A stretch of DNA of 64,000 bases from Rhinopomastus cyanomelas (GCA_013400115.1 VXBP01004622.1:916314-980313); one strand, 5' to 3'; counted from the stretch's first letter, positions 51,101 through 63,836 are shown. The notes: generated from the sequence alone by a model not told the origin. Translations and numbers: made by a program.

Positions 51101-54100
51101 ACTGCCATGTGGCTGAGGACCATTCCTGTATTCCCCTCTGACCTCAGCAGGGCCAAGACAGACCACTGCTGGACTTAGCTGGAACTCATGGGCCAGCTCA
51201 GAGCTTCACTTGCCAAGAAACACTGCCTGGATGTACGCACCCTCCTGTTTCTTCAGCAGATCCTCCTTCTCCTGGTTGGCAGGAGTCTCGGGGGGCTTTA
51301 TCTGCGTGGCCAGCTCGGGGTCGATGTCATGGCTGTAGCTGATATAGTACATACGGCAGCTGCAGCGGGAGATGATTCTCTGCACCTGCTGGGTCTGCTG
51401 GGCTTCCGAGGGCTGGTTCCAGTCTGTGGACAGGTAGGGGAACCATGGTCAGAGCAACAGGCCCTAGCACATTGTGGACCCTCTGGTGCAGGGTTCAGAG
51501 CATCAGCCAGGCACTCCCAGCTTCATCAGCCTTGGGGTCATGTGTGAGTGGGATTGCAGTAGGCAGCAGCCAGCTCTGTGGGCAGTACCTGTGGTGGTGC
51601 TGACCATTCCCCCCACTGCCTGTCCACTCTCCATCAGCTCCTGCACCGAGTCCAGGCTCCGCTGCCGATGCTCCTCAATATTTTTCACCTGGGAAGGCAG
51701 AGAGGCACCACTGGCTGTCCCTGCTCTCCCTGTCTTGGGAGGGAGACAGCACCTCACCCACCAGACCCTCTCCAGCCACTCACCTCCAGCCAGAGCTGCC
51801 CATGCTCCCTCTCAGAGGGGCTGCTCTCTGTTGTGGCAAAGTACTGCATGCCATCCAGCAAGCAGGTCCAGGAGGTCTTCTGCTTTAGCGTGTCCCCGTA
51901 CCACGCAGGGTGGTGCTGGCACTGCAGCAACTGGGCCTTTGCAGCAGACACAATCACACAGCCCTCGGTCTCTGCACCGCGCAGCACCATCTGCAGGGGA
52001 AGAGAACCTGAGGGTCGGATGAGCCCTTCTGGGGCTTGAACCCTCCACTATGAGGGCAAGCTGAGAGAGGTGGAGTTGTGCAGCCTGGAGAAAAGAAGGC
52101 TTCAGGGAGACCTCAGTGCAGCCTATCAGTACGTAAGAGCCAGTAAGAAAGATGGGGTTGGACTTTCTAGCAGAAGCTGCTGTGACAGGACAGGGGATGA
52201 TGGTTTTGCACTAAAAGAGAGAGATTTAGACTGGATATAAGGAAGAAATTTTGTACAGTGAAGATAGTGAGACACTGGCACAGGCTGCCCAGAGAGGTGG
52301 AAGAAGCCCCATCACTGGAAACACTTCAAGTCAGGTCAGAGTGGGCTCTAAGCAACCTGATCTTGTTGAAGACTTAGACTGGACGACCTTGCCAAAGCAT
52401 TCTGCGATGTTAGGTTTCTCATTGCAAGGCCGTGGGAAGCAAAGCGGGTGTCAGGCTGAGGGCAGGTACCTGGCAGTTGACCAGCTCAATGAGGCAGTTG
52501 CGATTGTAGATGTCGTCGGTCTGGCAGGCGGCAATGCCACACAGCTGCTCACTAGCCCCCGACTCCTCCTCCGTGAACACCACAAATTTGTCTGTCTCCT
52601 CAATGAGCTTCTGCAGCATGTAGGCCCCTGGGGAAGGAGAAAAGCTCAGGGCAAGGCTGTGTAGGAGGATGGGGTGAAGGCATCACTTGGGATAGAACAA
52701 GAGGAAATGGCCTCAAGTTGTGCCAAGGGAGGGTTATGTTGGACATCAGCGAAAATCTCTTCTGTAACAGAGTGGTCAGGGGTTGGAACAGGCTGCCCAG
52801 GGAAGAGGGGAAGTCGCTGTCCCTGGAGGGGTTAAAAAAAGAGTAGATGTGGCCCTGGGGAACAGGGTTTAGTGGGCAGGGTGAGGGTGGGCTGATGGTT
52901 GAACTGGATGATCTCGGAGGTCTCTTCCAACGTTAATAATTCTATAGGAAGGCAGATATGGCTTTGGGTTCCCCCCATGCTCCCCTTCCGGCTATGCTCA
53001 CCCCCTGAAGAGGCTCTCTCAGGGCGGCCGCTGGTGATGGGAGCGGTGACTCTGGTAGGCACAGAGTGCGCAGACAGTGGCCCCCGCTTCAGCTTCTTGG
53101 CTTGGAGTTGAGTGTCGATCTTCAGCCCTTTCAAGGCCTCGGTGGACAGGTTTCGCTTAAGCACAGCCGCTTTCTTGTAGCCATCATAGAGGCCAAAGGC
53201 GATGTCCCGGTTGGTGGTGGTCCAGGACGCCCGCAGATCCACCAAGTGCAGCTGGTGTGTGTGGAAACCATCGTCTCCATCTCGCAGGGGCAGCTCCTGG
53301 GCACAGAAGGTCAGAGCTCCGGCACGGCAAAGCCACACAGGGACCGAGAGCATCATCAGTCCCTGCAGGCAGAGCCTATGGGAACGCACCAGGATCCCCT
53401 GCAGGGACCACTACTGGGGATGCTGTGGTTGGAAGAAGGCAGCCCTCTGGCCAGATGCTCAGGAGATCAGAGGCCCTGCAGGTCTGTCTCCTCTCCAGTC
53501 AAAACCCTTCCCCTTTGTACTCAAAGCCCACCCTTGCCCTATGGCGATGCCATCAGGCCATGCCGTGTGTTCTCGCAGTGGTACCTCCTCGGCTGTGCGG
53601 TTGCTGTGCCGCTGGTAGGTGAGGGAGGACAGGCTCAGCAGGTGTGTTTTCTTCACCAGGGTGTCGAGCCGGTGGTCAGCATTCTCATCGCAAGTGGAGG
53701 CCATGAGGTGGACGGTGACCTGGCTCAGGTCGCTCACCATCTGCGTGATGCTCCACTCCGAAATGAGGCGCCTCATCACGGTGCCGGCTGGGAGACAGGG
53801 ACAGGGATCAGATGGGGGGGGCAAGCCCTGTCTGCAAGAGCTTCTGGCACAGCCCTGACTCACCTTGTGGAATGAGCCGCTGGGTGCCGCGCGTAAAGAT
53901 GTGCCCCTGGCAGCACTCCACCTGGATACCCCGCTGCTGGGCAAAGGAAGCCCAGTAATGCACCTGCAAGGGAGCAGAAAGCTGAGAGCCCAGTGCAGGC
54001 AGAGCAGGGAGGAAACACCACCCCACCAGCCCCTGGACTTGCCTGCAGTCGGGGGAAGAGTGCAGTGTAGGACAACTGCTTGTAATGCTGCCCCAGCTTC

Positions 54101-57100
54101 TTCTTACTGGGTTTCATGTTGTTGAAGAGCTTTCCGCGGCAGATGGGACGTGTCACACTGGTCCATGTGGCCCAGAAGTTCTGCATCCAGCGGAGGGTGC
54201 TGCTGTAGAGCAGGATCCTGGGCTGGGAGCGCTCTGAGAATAGACATGTCAGCCAGCACTGCAGGGTAGGGACATGGCAACACCCAACCCAGGACTGGCA
54301 AGCCCTGCCCTGGCCCCAAGGGATCCCTGGGGTGCCATCACTCACCCTCACTGGGCCGTGTAAGGTCCATCCGGATGGAGAGGTTGAGGTTTTCAGAGCG
54401 GAAGGCACGGTAGGAATCGTACTGCTGTCCCACCGGCACCTCGGGCAGGAACTCGGGGGAGCGCAGCACCACGCCATGGTGGTCATGGGGGTTCCCGTGG
54501 CACAGCCACTGCAGGTCCAGCGTCATGCACAAGTCAGGCAGGTGCAGGAAGCAGCAGTCATCATACCTGGAGAGAGAAAGAGACCCCGGTACACCCCCAG
54601 CACTGGTGGCAGCCCCTGCACTACCTCCTGGTCCTACACTCACTTGGAGGCTGTCCGGACATTGATGTCCAGGTTGCCCTTGAAGACAAACTGCCCAGGT
54701 TTCCAGTGGAAGGAGAGGTGGCTCCACTCCCAGTGCATATTCTCTGTGGTGTTGTAGGGGTCCTGAAAGGACAAGCGTGGGGAGAACAATGTGACCAGCA
54801 GGACCAACGAGGTGAACCTGACCCTATACTGGACCCTAGTGAGGCTGCACCTTGAGTACTGGGTGCAGTGTTGGGCACCCCAGTCTAGGAAGGGCATCGA
54901 GGTGCTAGAGAGGGTGCAGAGAAGGGCAACTGGGTTGGTTAGGGATCTGGAGAACAGGTTTGATGAGGAGAGGCTGAGGGAGCTGGGGCTGTTCAGCCTG
55001 GAAAAAAGGAGGCTGAGGAGAGATCTCACAGCTCTCTACAACTACCTGAAGGGAGGTTGGAGTGAGGCAGGGGTTGGCCTCTTCTCCATAGGGACTAGAG
55101 GACAAGAGGAAATGGGGTCAGGTTGTGCCACAGAAGGTTCAGATTGGATCTTAGGAAGAACTTCCCAGAAAGNCCAGTCTAGGAAGGGCATCGAGGTGCT
55201 AGAGAGGGTGCAGAGAAGGGCAACTGGGTTGGTTAGGGATCTGGAGAACAGGTTTGATGAGGAGAGGCTGAGGGAGCTGGGGCTGTTCAGCCTGGAAAAA
55301 AGGAGGCTGAGGAGAGATCTCACAGCTCTCTACAACTACCTGAAGGGAGGTTGGAGTGAGGCAGGGGTTGGCCTCTTCTCCATAGGGACTAGAGGACAAG
55401 AGGAAATGGGGTCAGGTTGTGCCACAGAAGGTTCAGATTGGATCTTAGGAAGAACTTCCCAGAAAGAGTGCGGAGGCCTTGGAACAGGCTGCCCAGGGAC
55501 AGGGTGGAGGCATTGTCCCTGGAGGGTTTCAACAAACAGGCAGACAGGGTGTTTGAGGAGATGGGTTAGTNCTGAGGAGAGATCTCACAGCTCTCTACAA
55601 CTACCTGAAGGGAGGTTGGAGTGAGGCAGGGGTTGGCCTCTTCTCCATAGGGACTAGAGGACAAGAGGAAATGGGGGCAGGTTGTGCCACAGAAGGTTCA
55701 GATTGGATCTTAGGAAGAACTTCCCAGAAAGAGTGCGGAGGCCTTGGAACAGGCTGCCCAGGGACAGGGTGGAGGCATTGTCCCTGGAGGGTTTCAACAA
55801 ACAGGCAGACAGGGTGTTTGAGGAGATGGGTTAGTGGTTGGGGGTTGTAGGATGGACAGTTGGACTTGATGATCTTAAAGGTCCTTTCCAACCTTGATGA
55901 TTCTGTGATTCTATTGTATGATTCTGTGTGAAGTAGGTGTGAGCCAACCCCAAGCTGCTCTCTGCTCGGTACCTCCATGGCACCCACCTCAGTGGCCAGC
56001 TGGTGCAGGTTGGCCTGTTCAATGTCCATGTGCCAGTCCCCATGAAAAAGAAGACGGCTCTTGTCCCACCAGGGCAAAGGGGCACTGGGGTCCTCTGAGG
56101 GCTTGGTGAGAAGATCCACACACTGGCCAATCAGGGTCCAGGCTGGGTCCCAGCAGGGACCCCACACGATGGTGTACTGGGCGATCTCAGCTGAGGACAC
56201 AAGGTTTGGCTCATCCTCATGTCCCCCACAGCCTGATCTCCACCCCCTTGTCCCTCTAGCTCTTACAGTGGAAGTCATGGTAGAACTTCAAGGGTGGCAT
56301 GTTCCTCTCCACTGTCGCATCCCCCCAGGGCAGCCCCAGCTTCAGCACCTGGCGGCGCCGGGAGCAGGCCTGGCCACACTGCTCCGCTCCGATCAGCCGG
56401 CCGGAGAGCTGCCAGTTGCGGATCTCAAAGAGGTAGCGAGGGTAGTCACGGATCCGCACTGCAGGGCAGGGGAAGGGCTGAGAGACAGCGCAGCAAAGGG
56501 ACACTGCCCCAGCCCCCCAACCCAGACCACAGCAGGCCGCTGTCCTGTCACATCGCTGCTCCCTCCCCACTCCCTTGAACCTCCAAAGATCATTGCCCCT
56601 GTTTGGTGACTCTTCACATGGAGTCAGAAGGCCATGTGGCCACCATCCTGTCCCCTATGGGCACCCTCACATGAAACAACTCACCAAAGAAGCTGCCAAC
56701 ATTGCCCTTCATCATGCGGCACCACTGGGTGACCATCTCCAGACCCTCGGCAGGGAACGGGCTGACACTGTCCATGTCCCTCATCTGCTCCAGCACGCGC
56801 TCTGTGCCATGGAAGGACTCGTCGGCCATGGCCACCAGCTCCAAGTGGGACAGGGTCCAGGTGAGGAGAGCCCTCCGCATGGGCGTGTTGGCGTAGAGGC
56901 GCCGTGAGCGCTGGATGTAGATCTCAATGTTCTTCTTCTCCAGCGAGGCATAGAGCTCCTCAATCTTGCGGGCAGGCAGCAGCTCGCCATGCTGCTTGCG
57001 CAGGGCAGCCACCTTGGCATCCAGCAGCTGCAGCCGCTTGGCGCTCTCCTTGCTCTCGTCCTTCATCAGCTCATAGTTGTCCCGTAACTTGACCTCAAAG

Positions 57101-60100
57101 ACGTCGTCCAGGAAGACCCAGGAGAAGTGGGTCACTTTGAGCAGGAGGTCAGGGGGCAGCGCCGTGCTGGCAGGGTGCCCACGGCGGTGAAGGCCTTTCA
57201 GCCACTTCTGCACGCCCACGGCGGCATCCAGAGTGCGGGAGAAGTCGTACTGGTAAGGGAACTCGATGGTGACACTGGCGAAGGAGAAGGCCCAGCCGCG
57301 ATTGCGGAGGGTGCGCAGGGTGGGGAAGGCGCAGCGGTGCAGGATGACCTCCTCCAGCTCCGGCAGCAGCTTCACCTCCACCTCCTTGAAGCTGAAGATG
57401 CTGTGTCCGTCGAAGCCAGCAGCCAGCTCGGGGCAGTAGCCATGCAGGGCACCACCATGCCAGCTCACAGAGGCCCGTTCCGCAGCCAGGCTGATGTAAT
57501 TGGTCTCAGAGACAAAGGCAGTGAGTTTGGCAGAGCTCAGCTCCAGGGACAGCGATAGGAGTCTTTTAGGGGGTGGCCCTTCTGACTGGAAGGGCCCTGG
57601 TGGTTCTGCAGGGGTGGCTGGGTGGGATGCTGGGCTCTCTGCAAGAAGGGGCAAAGGTGCCCCATGGCTGAGGGCACTTCGCAAGGCCTCGTGGCATTGT
57701 AGGGTGGCCAGGGTGTGATGGTACAGGTGCATATGGTCAGGTGGACTCCAGAGCACTGTCAGTCCCTCACCACACTGCACCTACAGTGGAGAGAGTGAGT
57801 AGGCATCCAGTCACTGCCAGGGCTGCACCACACAGTCCTGTGATCTTCTCCTGTACCTTTCAGCGCCAATCGATCCTCTCCCTGCCCCATCCATCCCAGC
57901 TCCCCCAGTATAAAACCATGCAGAGACCTGAAGCCCACACCAACCTCCAGGGAGCGGATACTGCTGTGGTAGGTGACAGAGAGCATGGAGAGGTTGGCCA
58001 CTGGGTTGGGGATGGCAGGAGCTTTGCAGCATGGCTGCATCTTTTCTGTGATGCTCTTCACCAAGGCCAGCACCATGCCCTGGACACTGACGGTGCAGCT
58101 CTCAGCACTGCCCAGGATGGTCAGCGTGTCCAGCCGCAGCTCCAGAGCTCCTACAGAGATGGTACGTCAGTGCTGGAGACATGGTGGAGGCACGGAGGAG
58201 ACACATCATGACAGCCCAGGTTCTTCTGCCCATGGGACTGTTCCAGGACACCCATCTGGGATCACCCCAGGTGCTACTTACCCACCAGAGCTGAGAGTGT
58301 GAAAAGGTTCACATCCTCCACCTTCAGATCCACTTTCCAGAGCAGCCCCCAGGGCTCTCCAGAGGTGGAAGGTGGCTGCTTGGCAAGCTCAGCTCTGCTG
58401 GGCCGTGGGCAGAACAGGGGCAGGACCCTGGCCAGGCACTCAGTGCAGGTGTCTGATGACTCCACTTGCAACCCCCGGATGGTGCAGTCCAGGAATAGAG
58501 TGTCTGACTGGGCACTGGACATGCCCAGAGGCTGGTTGTAGCTGCCCTGCAGGACAAACGCAACAATAACCACGCTCAGGCTGCAGGATGTCCCCAAGCC
58601 ACCATGTGTCCCCATGTCACCTGCAGCAAGTTTCAAACAGACAGCCCTCCCTCGCCCCCTTGGCATTCCCCTTACCTGCAGGTTGAAAGAGTCAAGGATG
58701 AGGGCTTCTCCCCACACGTGCATGTTGGGGGGATGTGGGGCACGCTGGATGTGTGAGTCATTGCCCACACGCCAGCAGAGGTGGTCCACAGCCAGCACCA
58801 CTCGCTGGTGCACACTCTGTGGCCGCAGGTGCTGGTAGTCTGCAGGCAGAGGGGGAGGTGAGTGCAGGGCTCACTTCTGCCTGCTCAGCTGCCCCCACAC
58901 AGGGGCAACTCGGACACAACCAGAAAAGGGTTCACTGCCCTGGCCAGACACAGACGTCAGTAAGCACAAAAGCAGCACAAACCACCCTGGCCCCCATTCC
59001 CATCCTGGTGCCCCCCTAGCAGAGCCACTGGCTCCCAAGAGCTGGCCACCCTTGGCCCAGTTGCCAGCTGGTACCTGCAGAGATGGAGTTGAAGCCCAAG
59101 GCGAAGGGTGGAGTGTCTCCCAGCTGCACTGACACATTGACATTGGACAGTGAGGCACACAGGATGATTGGTGCGATGATCTGGGGGTAGCTCCTGCGTG
59201 CAACAAGCAGGGATGAGCTGTTACAGAGCCTGGCAGGTCCCAAGGACCCCTCTGTCCATAGGAACCTTCTGACTACCTGCCACCCTCCCCATCCCACAGG
59301 CTGTGCACAGGGCAGAGAAGGTGCTGGGTGCCCAGACAGCCTGCCAGAGCGTGGCAGGCAAGAGAAAACAAGCTGTGATACCAGCAGTGGAGCCGAGGCT
59401 GAGTTTACCTTCCCTTGTGCCCTTGGCTGGGGACAGGCACTGCCTGGCACCCATATTCCTGTGCCAACAGGCTCAACCAGTGTGAAAACTCTTGGTGGCG
59501 GTAGTGGATGATGCACGTGTTGAGCAGCACAGCAGCCGAGAGATCAATGGCTGTGACCTATAGTAAGGAGAGGGCCAGGTGGCAACAAACTCATGCCAGG
59601 AGCCAAAATGGCCACACCTGGCAGACAAGGAGTGTACCCAGCGCTCACCCACCTGCACACTGGTCTTCAGGGAGTTGAGGCACACAATGCGCTGGCGGCT
59701 TTGGGACAGGAGAAGGCCATCTAGGGAAAGAGAGAAGCAGAAGTGAGGAGTGGCAGAGGGTAGTGAGGACAGCCCTGACCCACGGGCACCCTCCTGGCTA
59801 CTTGCCCTCCAGCTGGAGGTCTACACTCATTTGGTCCAGGTCTGAGGTGGGTGTGAAGTTGCGCAGTGGGATCTGCTCCTCTTCACGCTGATACAGAAAC
59901 TGCAGCAGCTTCAGGCTCCAGGTGAGGTGCCTGCAAGAAGCAAGGAATTATGGCCAGAAGGGAACTGCTCTGTCATGGCCCCCATCTTCCTGTCTCTCAT
60001 CTACAGCTGACCAGCACACTAGCCAGTGCCCAACTGCAGCTCTCAACCTATCAGTAGGGGATCCCATCAGCCTGTCCTAGTGCAGAACCACCTCACGTGC

Positions 60101-63100
60101 CTTCCTCCTGCCCCAGGAGTGGGACCTAGAACTTGGTCTCAGCAGGCTGGCAGAGCAGGAGACAAATGGCACAATTGTCCCCAAATCCACGTTGCTGGTG
60201 TTGATCAAGACTAGGACAACCACTCCTGCCTGCTTACCTCTTCTGGCTGTTCACAGACAGAACTGTGCTGGTGTTCTCCAGCTTCACCTCCACCCTCCTG
60301 GGGATGAGCTGCAGCGTGTCCCTGCTCAGCAGAGACAGGGACTTCAGGGGCTCCCCAGGACCTGGAGAGGGTCAAGCAGAGTTGCAGGAAAGCTCTTGCC
60401 CAAACCCCCACACCCCACAGTGGCAAGGAGCAATCGCACAGCTAAATGCCACTGGTTCCAGAGCACATACTGGTGCTGCCAGCCCCTGCCTCATCCAGAG
60501 CCTGTCCCTGTCCCTGTCCCTGACCTGCACTGGGCTGTTCCCCAACGCTGCTGCGCTGTCCCCCTACAGTGACACGGTGCAGCAGTGGGCTGCAGAAGAG
60601 CCCTTCATGCAGCTCAGCCTGAAGCGTCCGGACACGCAGCCTGACGCCCACCAGCCGTCGCTTGCTACCGATCTCCAGGGAGAGGGAAAGTGCCAGGGCC
60701 AGCTCCGCCAGGCAGGCATCATCCTGTATGGGACAGGGGCAAGTAAAGCATGGGGAGTCACTCAGCTCCCTCCTCATGAAGCACTGTGCACAGCACAGTG
60801 AGCCCAGAACCTTGCAGCTTGCCCAGCCTCAGAGACATGCTGGAACTGGTGCTAAGGGCATTCCAGAGAGGCTCCCAGTGCAGAATTTCTCCCTTTCCCA
60901 GCACTCACCAGCTGGCTGCTCCGGAGGACTTTGCTGTTCACCTTTGTCAGGCTCACCTCGCAGGTCAGGCTGGGGAAAGGAGAACAGACAGAGGATGTGG
61001 GACCTGCTGCCTCCAAACCATGCCTCAAGAGCTCAGATCCCTGCCTCAAGCCCTCCCAAAAGCAGAAGACACCTTAAGTCAGTGCTTAGTACAGCAACTT
61101 ATTGCTTGGAGAACACAAAACTGGAGCTTCCCATGAAGGAAAAGGGCAGAGGGCCAGCTCGGGAGGGTGACATGGGATGCCGCTGAGTGGGATGGAGAAG
61201 GGTGGGACACAGGGTTGGGATCAGAGGAGCCTCAGGGTCAGAAAGCAGAGGAGGGTGCAAGCATTATGTTACCTCTTCCCGTTGCCATTCAGGAGGAGAC
61301 GTGTCTTGCTGGCCTGGATGTGCCAGAGGGACTCTGAGGTGGCCATGTGCAGCACCATGATGTTGATGGAGTCGACATGGATGGAAAAGAGCTGGAGGGG
61401 AAGATGTCATCATGAGGGATGTCTCAGAGCAGCAAAGCCCACAGCAGCCTCTCACTGAGACAGTGCCTCACCTGGCTAAGGAGCCTCAGCAGGGAAGGTT
61501 TAAGAGTCAGATCTGCTCTACTTCCATCTCCATTAGCTTCTCTGGGAGCCTCTGGGACAGATGGCTGCAGCACTGGGCCCTTCTGTAGATCCGTGCGGAC
61601 TCGCACCTCACCAAAACAAAGCTCAAAGTAGCGCCTGTGGGAGAACCACACAGCAACTCGTAGAGCAGCTTACACATGGCACAGGGATGTCCCTTGCCCT
61701 GGGGATTCGCAGGCCAGATACAAGACACTGCCACCTCAAAGAAGAGCAATTCCCTCCCACACAAAGCAGACCATGGGGAAACAGGGACTGCAGAAAGATT
61801 TAAACACAAGAGAACTGCAGTTAGCAGGGTCAGGGATGAGCCAGACCCCCCCCCAAGAGAACAGCAAGGAAGCTGGGGAGAGGGTACATACGGCAGCTCC
61901 CGGCTCAGTTTACTGGAGATCCAGACATTGTCAATCTCCTGCAAGGATGCACAGGTAGGTCAGAGAAGAAACAAACTGTCTCTACCCTGTGATGCTCATT
62001 CCAACGCCCCCACACTGCTCCTAATGCCTAGCATCATGCGGGGAGCAGCCAGAACCCCCAAGTTTGGCCATGGGAGGGAGGGCCTGGCACAGGCTATGAG
62101 GTTGCATGACAAGAGTTTGGTTGCAGGGACATGCTGCCAGCCTGGAAGTGCTCCTGGCCACCCTGCCTGCCCTCACGTGTCAGTGGCCACTCCTCACCCC
62201 GGTACCCACCACAGTCTGCTGCTCCCGCTGGAACTTGAGGCTGATGTTCTGGGCCCAGAAGAAGCCAAAGGAGCCAATCTTGAGCTCCGCATGAAGCTTC
62301 TGCCGGCACCAGGTGACGGCCAGGCGACACACCAGCCACCTGCAGGGATAGGCAGGTCAGGGGTAGTGTCCTTGCTGGGGCTGGGGACCTTCTCTGCCCG
62401 TTGATCACCAGGTTTAGCACCCATAGCTGACAGGAGCTCCCAGAGCACAGCCCTCCAGGCTGGCGCAGAGACCCTCTACACAAGCTGTGTCACCCTCCAA
62501 GTCATGAGGGTCCCTTAGATCCTCACAGCCTCCTAACACTCCAAACCCACCTCTGTGGGCTCCCCTGCACCCCTGTCAACCTCCAACCCCTGACACTCTC
62601 CCACACAGCCTTATGGGCCCAGCCAGACACCTGCAGCTCCCGCACTCCATGCCTTGCACACCACTCCTCCACACCTAGAGCCCCCAAAATCCCTTTAGGC
62701 TCCTCATGCACCTCTCCCCCAGCCCTGTGAGCCACAATCTCCCAATACCCCCCACAAGCCCTCCTTGTCTCCCTTAACCCTGACTGCTCACCCCCCTCAA
62801 CACCTCATCCTCAGCCCTGTGGATCCCTCCACACCCTGACAGCTCCCATGCAGTCCCATGGGCCTCTTAGGACTCCTGTGGGCCCCCTCCACCCCTGATA
62901 CGACCCCAGCCAGCCCTGACACCCACCCCAAAACCCCTTTGGGCCCACAAACCCCTCTGACACACCACTGCCAGTCCTGTGTCCCCTCTCCATGACCCCT
63001 GAGCCCCCCACAAGCCCTAAAACACTCCCAAAACTCCTACGGACCCTCCTTACACCCTGTCACCCCACTGCCATGTCTGTGGCCCACCCTTTGACCCTTG

Positions 63101-63358
63101 CAAGTTCCCCCCACCCCAGAAGATTCCCTGCACACCCTGTCAAAACCTCAAATCACTTCAGCCCCCGCAAACCCCATGACACCCCACAGGCACCCCCCAT
63201 AACAGCTCCGCCATAGCCCCTCCAATCCCCGAGGACCCTCCCAAAAGCCCCCCAAACAGCCTCCGAACCCTCTCCCCAGGCCCTGACCGCGCCAGCAGCC
63301 CGGCGAGCAGCAGCACAGCGACGAGGCCGAGAAGGACGGCGCTCAGGGGAGGCGGCAT
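48126..63358 (-). CDS. BLTP2: BLTP2 (KIAA0100/Hobbit) bridge-like lipid transfer protein, 39 exons
   Basis: BLTP2 belongs to the repeating beta-groove family (VPS13, ATG2, BLTP1-3; fly Hobbit, yeast Fmp27). It is an ER-anchored rod that carries phospholipids at ER-plasma membrane contacts. Exons in transcript order: 63358-63288, 62339-62210, 61938-61892, 61634-61472, 61391-61273, 60969-60909, 60723-60525, 60361-60238, 59930-59806, 59720-59653, 59557-59409, 59193-59075, 58839-58676, 58546-58282, 58150-57945, 57780-56685, 56458-56267, 56190-55988, 54762-54644, 54566-54346, 54233-54043, 53963-53864, 53787-53585, 53296-53002, 52627-52470, 51990-51784, 51688-51589, 51423-51241, 50963-50842, 50765-50610, 50527-50406, 50321-50141, 50059-49973, 49881-49771, 49685-49550, 49320-49196, 48852-48751, 48657-48523, 48308-48126. 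They sum to 2,245 residues plus stop, close to human. An N-terminal hydrophobic anchor (about residues 5-22) is followed by strongly conserved blocks such as KVEDVNLFTLSALVG, FPYQYDFSRTLD, LPWWDKSRLLFHGDWHMD and VGQQYDSYRAF, ending in KKSIFGRRK. Three introns use GC donors. Confidence 0.98.
49882..49972 (-). other. BLTP2: GC-AG intron 33 of BLTP2
   Basis: Exon 33 ends TACAAG followed by GCAAGT on the minus strand, and no GT donor keeps the conserved junction Val-Tyr-Lys / Val-Val-Leu. The acceptor is CTGCAG. Confidence 0.88.
52044..52425 (+). repeat. CR1-type LINE fragment in BLTP2 intron 25
   Basis: Diverged CR1 features: GCAGCCTGGAGAAAAGAAGG, GGCACAGGCTGCCCAGAGAG and GACTGGACGACCTTGCC. The terminal repeats are degraded, so this is an older copy. 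Confidence 0.75.
52680..52946 (+). repeat. CR1 LINE 3' tail in BLTP2 intron 24
   Basis: Contains ATGGCCTCAAGTTGTGCCAA, GGAACAGGCTGCCCAGGGAA, GTTGAACTGGATGATCTCGG and the end TAATAATTCTATAGG. Confidence 0.88.
53964..54042 (-). other. BLTP2: GC-AG intron 21 of BLTP2
   Basis: Exon 21 ends CTGCAG followed by GCAAGT on the minus strand. The family sequence across this junction (Leu-Gln / Val-His-Tyr-Trp) is kept only with the GC donor. The acceptor is TTGCAG. Confidence 0.88.
54792..55925 (+). repeat. CR1 LINE copy with repeated segments and Ns, BLTP2 intron 18
   Basis: A CR1 3' portion begins around 54,800, with GAGGCTGCACCTTGAGTACT and a fragment of the reverse-transcriptase frame. A segment starting CCAGTCTAGGAAGGGCATCG (54,880) stops at an N (55,173), restarts at 55,174 and runs on. 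A shorter segment from CTGAGGAGAGATCTCACAGC restarts after another N (55,571). Copies are almost identical; I noticed one GGGGTC/GGGGGC difference. The true end is TGATTCTGTGATTCTATTG near 55,900. Confidence 0.9.
59721..59805 (-). other. BLTP2: GC-AG intron 9 of BLTP2
   Basis: Exon 9 ends CTGGAGG followed by GCAAGT on the minus strand; exon 10 starts ATGGCC after CCTAG. The spliced codons read Leu-Glu-Asp-Gly-Leu-Leu, the conserved family sequence. Confidence 0.85.
62530..63240. repeat. degenerate C-rich minisatellite in BLTP2 intron 1
   Basis: A long C-rich array of units of about 40-60 bases, each with a core like CCCTGTGGGCCC-CTCCACACCCCTGAC and AAACCCCTTTGGG. Copies are strongly diverged and no exact period holds across the array. 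Confidence 0.65.
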
Positions 63359-63720
63359 GGTGGTCCCGGTCCGCGTCCCCGTGTCCCCCCACCCCAGCAC
63401 CGGCACCGCCGCCTGTGGTGCCGCCCGCCCGCGGTGACGCCCGCCTGCGCGCCGGAGTGGCGGCTGGGAGGGGCGGGGCTGACTCGGGGTGAGGGCGTGG
63501 CCATAGGCGGGGCTGACCCGTGAAGGGGCGTGCCCAGTTCGTATCCAAGCAGAGTCGCGTGCCGCGTCCGAAGGAGCAGGGCTAACGGTTGATCGATCCG
63601 TTGGGCGTCGCCTAACGGAAGCTAACCTAACCAGAAGGAGCGGGGCCCAGGTAAGTGGTGTAGTAAAGCGGCGGTAACCGCGGCGCTCTCCTGCAGCAGC
63701 AGCAGCAGCAGCGTCCCCGC
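63359..63720 (-). promoter_or_regulatory. BLTP2: BLTP2 CpG-rich promoter and 5' UTR
   Basis: Upstream of the BLTP2 ATG the sequence is CpG-rich with GGGCGGGGC (GC-box) motifs near 63,470-63,530. It includes a short CAG-type run (about six triplets) near 63,694-63,712. No TATA box is evident. Confidence 0.6.
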
Positions 63721-63836
63721 CGGGGCTGCTACCGGGATAAAGGGAGTGCTCCACACATCCCACCCCCAACCCCGGATTCGACTCTCCCCAGGCCCACGGG
63801 ACCACTCCAACCCCCCGGCACAAACAGTCACACGAC

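Noticed and set aside
54791..55624. Open frame that could be read as a protein-coding gene
   Set aside because: It is the end of the CR1 reverse-transcriptase frame, artificially lengthened by the repeated segments around Ns.
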